From NCBI GenBank assembly GCA_021234155.1, contig JAJEKV010000036.1:5152209-5216208 (forward strand): a stretch of DNA of 64,000 bases, in the 5' to 3' direction. Origin of the DNA: Isoetes taiwanensis (Eukaryota > Streptophyta > Lycopodiopsida > Isoetales > Isoetaceae). Positions 59,662 to 64,000 of this stretch are shown piece after piece; within the stretch, counting starts at the first letter, position 1, and every line of letters begins with the position of its first letter. The notes beneath the pieces are model-generated. The model saw only the letters and a program-made list of their open reading frames with translations. It was not told the DNA's origin and did not search any database. The position numbers and the translations under genes are program-made.

Positions 59662-60284
59662 TAACTTTTTTCCAAAACATCCGTGATGCCAAGAGAATGA
59701 GTCAATGGCTTCGCATCACCCCTCGCTAAATTTTTGACCCTCCACCCTTCCCACCCATTTTTTTATTGCTTTTAAAAAGAAGCGCCATTACAAACAAATC
59801 CCCACATTCCTCATGCGCATGCAAGAGTTATGATATCCACTAACGGGCAAATGCAATGCAACAACCCATTCAACATTCCCACGGGTTTCTCTTCATGTTT
59901 GAACTAAAAGTCGCTTTGATATATGCAATCCATTCAACATCTATGTGGCTTCCTACCATGTTTGAACCAAAAGTTGCTTCGATAAAATTCTATGTGGGTT
60001 TCGGCCATATTTGAACCAAAAGTTGTTTCGATACATGTTTTGACACCTATAGGGGCACAAAACGCAAGGCAATAGTGTGAAACAAGTCATGTATATTTTG
60101 AAACCATCTACCGGAATTGATACATTGAGTAGTTCTAGCAATTCTAACCTATAAACGAGCAAAGTTAGAAGGATTAGGACATTAATAATGAGCCTAACTA
60201 CATGTGTTCAAACAAAAAGAAATGGTCCGTTTAGCTCCCTAATTGAAAAATTTATCAATGTTGGACGCTGTAGTGGATCTAATT
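59662..60284. other. Second copy of the spacer between element A and chromovirus I
   Basis: Corresponds to 12573-13208, including the three tandem units of about 60 bp at 59870-60045. Confidence 0.8.
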
Positions 60285-61781
60285 TGATCGCTTTCAAGTA
60301 TTTATACTCGGTATAATGATAAATATATTGACACGCCACCCAAGATAGATACGCCACCATGGGGGTATGGTAACCCTAGGGGGTTGACCTAAAGGGTTAA
60401 ATTAGCTATGCTAATTTAATCATTAAGGATAATAACCTATAATTAAGGAATTAATATTTAAGATGGATAATTAAGCTGATTATGGTTTGGGAAAGTGCCA
60501 TTTGGCCAAACCCCTCGATTAGCGGCATGGTGAATGCTAATTGGAGCCATCAAGGTGGATCACCACCCCCATATCAACCATAATCGACCAGGAAATTTCC
60601 AAGGAGCAGCTTTGAGCTCAAAAGACTGTTGGAAGACCCAAATCGTCGAATCCCACTAGGTCATTATTTGCCCCTAGTTACAAAGAATATGGAAGCACCC
60701 CATGATAATGGTTCCAACCGAAACACTAAGTTAGTAGTAGTTTAGCTTGTGAATTGTAGATAGTACTTCAAGACTTTTTTACGATTGCCTTTGTTGAGAT
60801 TAACCTTCACAGGGTAAGTAGGATTACATTTCAATTGCTGAATGGTTCTCTCGTTAAGGAATGATCAATGTATCTATGAAGTATTTCGGGTTCCCATTAA
60901 ACAGGTTTTAAGGGGTAGAGGCCTCGAGCTCATGTTTAATAGTATGTTCCTAGATAGGGCCCCTGTAATATTCCCATTAGTTGGGCGGCCCGTGTACAAG
61001 AGACCACCGGGTCGTAGGACGCTTATGGTATGGCTTAGCACCGCAGAAGGGACGAAGCTGGGTGAAGTGGGGTGGGGTCTTACACGAACATAAAAGGCTC
61101 CCCGGAGACTCTTGGGCTGGGCGATAGCCGATCCACACGAGGGGCGGGTATGGGTCCTGACACTCCACAGGTGTAGAGGTGTGATCCGTATGGAGCATCT
61201 TGCACTTTGAGTAGATTTAGGGTGAGTAAGTTCGGTACGGATCGCGGGTCGCTGATGCACGTATTCTCTAGCTCACCCATGGAACCATTGGATCCTCGAA
61301 GGGAGGCTTCCCCGACCTGGCTTCATCGTGCTGTGGCCATGAACCCGGAGTAGGCTCAAAGGTGATACCTTGAGTCTAGCGTCTCCTGGGCTATAGCGGC
61401 TTATATAACGTGGATCGACCCATCCGCAAAGTGTACCGTGGCGGGCGGATGGAGGACAACCCTAGCCGATGCCCTATGCCAGCCAACGCCAGTTATATCT
61501 CATCGTCACGATCTCTTTGAGACCGAGCGTGTCCATCCTCCGCGAGTCGAACGGGGTAGAACCCGGGTTTGGGGTGTTTCTTTAGGTTTAGATGCATATT
61601 CTTTGCGGTTGGTATTTGATGGATGCATCACCCTTCGCGTGGTGGTTATTTATATATGATTTATCTGCCGTGCTAACCTTGTATTCATGCTTCAGCTTAA
61701 TTTTAGGAGCCCATCGGGCGGGCTGAATGACACCTCCGTCCTTCACCCGAGAATCTCTAATGATGGCCCGGTCAGACGGAG
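60285..61781 (+). repeat. Second copy of the 5' LTR, part before element B
   Basis: Corresponds to 13209-14721. The LTR starts at the same host position and is broken by element B at the same base (after CAGACGGAG, 61773-61781). The LTR start reads TGATCG in place of TGTGACG. Confidence 0.85.
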
Positions 61782-62579
61782 CCCTAAGGTTCACCTCTAT
61801 ATAAGGCATATGGCATGTGCGTGCATCAAGTCGAGAAACTCCCTCAGATAATACCGACCCTCCATAGAAACCCCTATGTATACGGTCCCATATCTTGTCG
61901 AAGAATCATGATACCCGATTCCATACTTTTACACCCGTCTAAGCACTTCTTGCCCTACCCTCAACCTTATTTTTTACGTCCATTTTTCATTCATGTATCC
62001 TACCCTCACTGTATTTTTACATCCAACCAAGAAATGTTACATCCAAATGAAGATTTAGGGTTCTTCCCCCCATTTGAGTGTCTTATTTGCAATACATGCG
62101 CATTCTTTCTATAAACATAGAACTATCGACATCCATGGCTAGCATTTGAGTGTCTTATTTGGTAATACATGCACATTCTTTCTAACGTGATGAAGCGGCA
62201 CATGAATGTAGTTCAAATAAAGAATATCCAAAAGTTGTACAACATTACATATCACAAAAAGTGGGCAGAACAAAGCGCGCACCCACTTTATTATTCATAT
62301 GAGTTAAGTATTCAAGCTATAAGCTCCTTATCAAACTTAGCAAAACAAGAGTTCAGCCACTTGATCCCTTCATATGAGTTGAATCTTCGGGCTATAAGAC
62401 CGTGGGTATGTCAAGGTAACGATACATTAGTTCCGCCCTATAGGTGAAAGGCTAAAATACTTAAATATACATTGAAGTTCTCATTCAAACTTTTCCGCGC
62501 TTTGGTTGGGACAAAATCAACAAATGAATCTGTTAAACAAAGGATCAATGAAAACAATTCATTTATAAAATCTACTTGC

Positions 62580-63300
62580 ATCACTAGTGCGTAATAATAA
62601 TGTTCCGCATAAAGCAGGCAGACAAAATATCACCTTCCAAAGATCTCTCCAAGTAAATTGAAGCCATCTTTAACTCCCCTCGATCATCCCCGCCTTTCTT
62701 GAGAAAGGATTGCGCTATGGTTAGAAGAATTGAATTGCGGCTATGGTCCAAATTCTGCCATGCAAGAGCTTTCTTCAAATACTTCAAACATGTCACTTTG
62801 ACATTTTAAATCCTCCAATGCCGAGAGATAACATTCCTGTAGATGGTAATTTCTCTAATTCCGTGGGGCTCAAATTCAGCTTAGCCAGAGAGTGCGTAAA
62901 ACAACATCTTTTGTGCTTTTTGCGACCATGGCTTCATGAGATGCAACAATCAAATAACTTGCTTTGCAGCGCCTCGAAGTTCATCATCTAGTTGCAGCCA
63001 TATCTTGAACTGGAAAATAAAAGACATAACGGAAGGGCCATTGTAATAAAGCATAGAAATTTAGGTGCATTTACCTTCAAGAAGAAGATGCAGGCCATGT
63101 TTGGATCCAGCTGTCAACATACATCTTTATTAGACGATTAAACAACTTCAAATTCTAATAGGCCTACTTACATTCTTAGCTCCATCGACATATTCATTAG
63201 CACGATCATATTGCAAAGTCCAATGTGGCAAAAGCCGCACAACACGAGAGGGCCTTTATGCGCATGGATCCGCCTTCCATACCCGCCAGTTAAAGCATGA
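62580..63300 (-). pseudogene. Second copy of the TPR (ZIP4/SPO22-like) fragment
   Basis: Counterpart of 15588-16251. Here the last exon reads NSILLTIAQSFLKKGGDDRG and KMASIYLERSLEGD more cleanly than in the first copy, supporting tandem helical repeats. The FKIWLQLDDEL exon is also present. Confidence 0.5.
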
Positions 63301-63739
63301 ACGCCTCAAAACTTGATCTTTGCATGGTGTAGATTAAAAATTGGCCGAAGGATCAAAATTCAGGAATACTTGTATTTCCAAGATATGCATAGCCTCGCTA
63401 AAGAGCTTGGCTCCTTAGCCCTTGCTTTAAGATTGGCAAAGGAGAGGAAAGAAGATGACTATTATCTCCAGGCCTATGCCAACGCGATGGGGACCGCTCG
63501 AAAAATCAAGAATACAAATCTTCCTTTCACTTGCATCTCTCGGCTCTTTGTGCCACCCCAATGTACTTTGATTCTTTTAAACAAAATTAAGAACAAATAT
63601 CTAGTATTGGCTTTCTTCCTGTAGAAAAGGGGACTGCCTCGAATTCAAGATCCCACTTGTTACTTGTAGTAGCAGTATGTTTGAGAGTAAAAATATATGA
63701 TGAAGAATCTTTAAGATCCAAACTAGATGCGCTTACTCC

Positions 63740-63880
63740 AAATGCCCATGTTCCTTTTGAGATTCATTGCCACATGCACCAAGATATGTTCTCCATAGTG
63801 AAGTAGTAGGTGAAATGGCATGCCGACAATCAAGTTTTTGCAACATCAAGCTGCCTCCCGGCGGCAAAGGAGATCAATGA
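63740..63880 (-). pseudogene. Second copy of the PPR E-motif fragment
   Basis: Counterpart of 16660-16866. Reading across frames it contains YVIDLLCRR, LIVGMPF and TTSLWRTYLGACGNES, consistent with a PLS-class PPR C-terminus. Confidence 0.6.
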
Positions 63881-64000
63881 CATATATTAAGGAGACCTCT
63901 ATGGCATATATTAATAATAACATTCAATCAAATAAAGAAATATCCGAAAGAGTTCGGGCATAATATTAATCACCAAACATTTACTCACTTCATGCCATAT

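Larger units (their letters stand above)
61782..64000. mobile_element. Second copy of hAT element B, running off the window
   Basis: Corresponds to 14722 to about 16965. The terminal repeat reads CCCTAAGGTTCAC, a noisy version of the first copy. The TPR-like exons (about 62580-63300) and PPR fragment (about 63740-63880) are both present. The right end lies outside the window. Confidence 0.85.

Overview
The window is nuclear DNA of a land plant, dominated by nested transposable elements around a small gene island. The plant calls rest on a plant-type class I trehalose-6-phosphate synthase fragment, a LEA protein gene with introns, a pentatricopeptide-repeat (PPR) fragment, a chromodomain Ty3/gypsy retrotransposon (chromovirus) and plant-type LINE fragments (DUF4283 ORF1, zinc-binding C-terminus). 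The heavy transposon load would suit a fern, lycophyte, gymnosperm or other large genome, but nothing here fixes the species.

Layout. 1-4071: sparse DNA with a hAT-like end (329) and a 5'-truncated LINE (1441-2641). 4080-12564: a large hAT-like transposon (element A) with an 8-bp target duplication, carrying a small LINE flanked by a 15-bp duplication (5755-6314), a coiled-coil ORF (7095-7538) and a broken minus-strand element protein (about 7764-10020). 13209-29566: chromovirus I with a perfect 5-bp duplication TAATT. Its 5' LTR is split by a second hAT of the same family (element B, 14722-17954, perfect 8-bp duplication), which carries host-gene fragments (PPR E-motif region and a TPR region resembling ZIP4/SPO22). 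29567-38760: the gene island, with a truncated TPS1-like pseudogene, an apparently intact three-exon LEA gene on the same strand, and a LINE ORF1. 38761-55240: chromovirus II on the minus strand, which breaks that LINE ORF1 and is itself interrupted in reverse transcriptase by about 10.3 kb of tandem repeats (43.47-53.73 kb): 53/160-bp and 167-bp arrays, units of about 810 bp in both orientations, and a 19-bp minisatellite. 55245-64000: a second, noisier copy of 8131-16965, joined abruptly to the gag region of chromovirus II.

Reliability is uneven. Homologous pairs differ mainly by indels and by CAG-to-CGG or CTG-to-CCG changes. That is the wrong chemistry for deamination of methylated CHG sites, but fits long-read miscalling at methylated CWG motifs. 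Many broken frames in 13-30 kb and 53-64 kb, and perhaps the terminal duplication, may therefore be assembly artefacts. The only plausible functional host gene I see is LEA. TPS1 is truncated and lacks a UDP-glucose-binding arginine. I do not find a convincing new multi-gene system; the most unusual object is hAT element B with its captured gene fragments.
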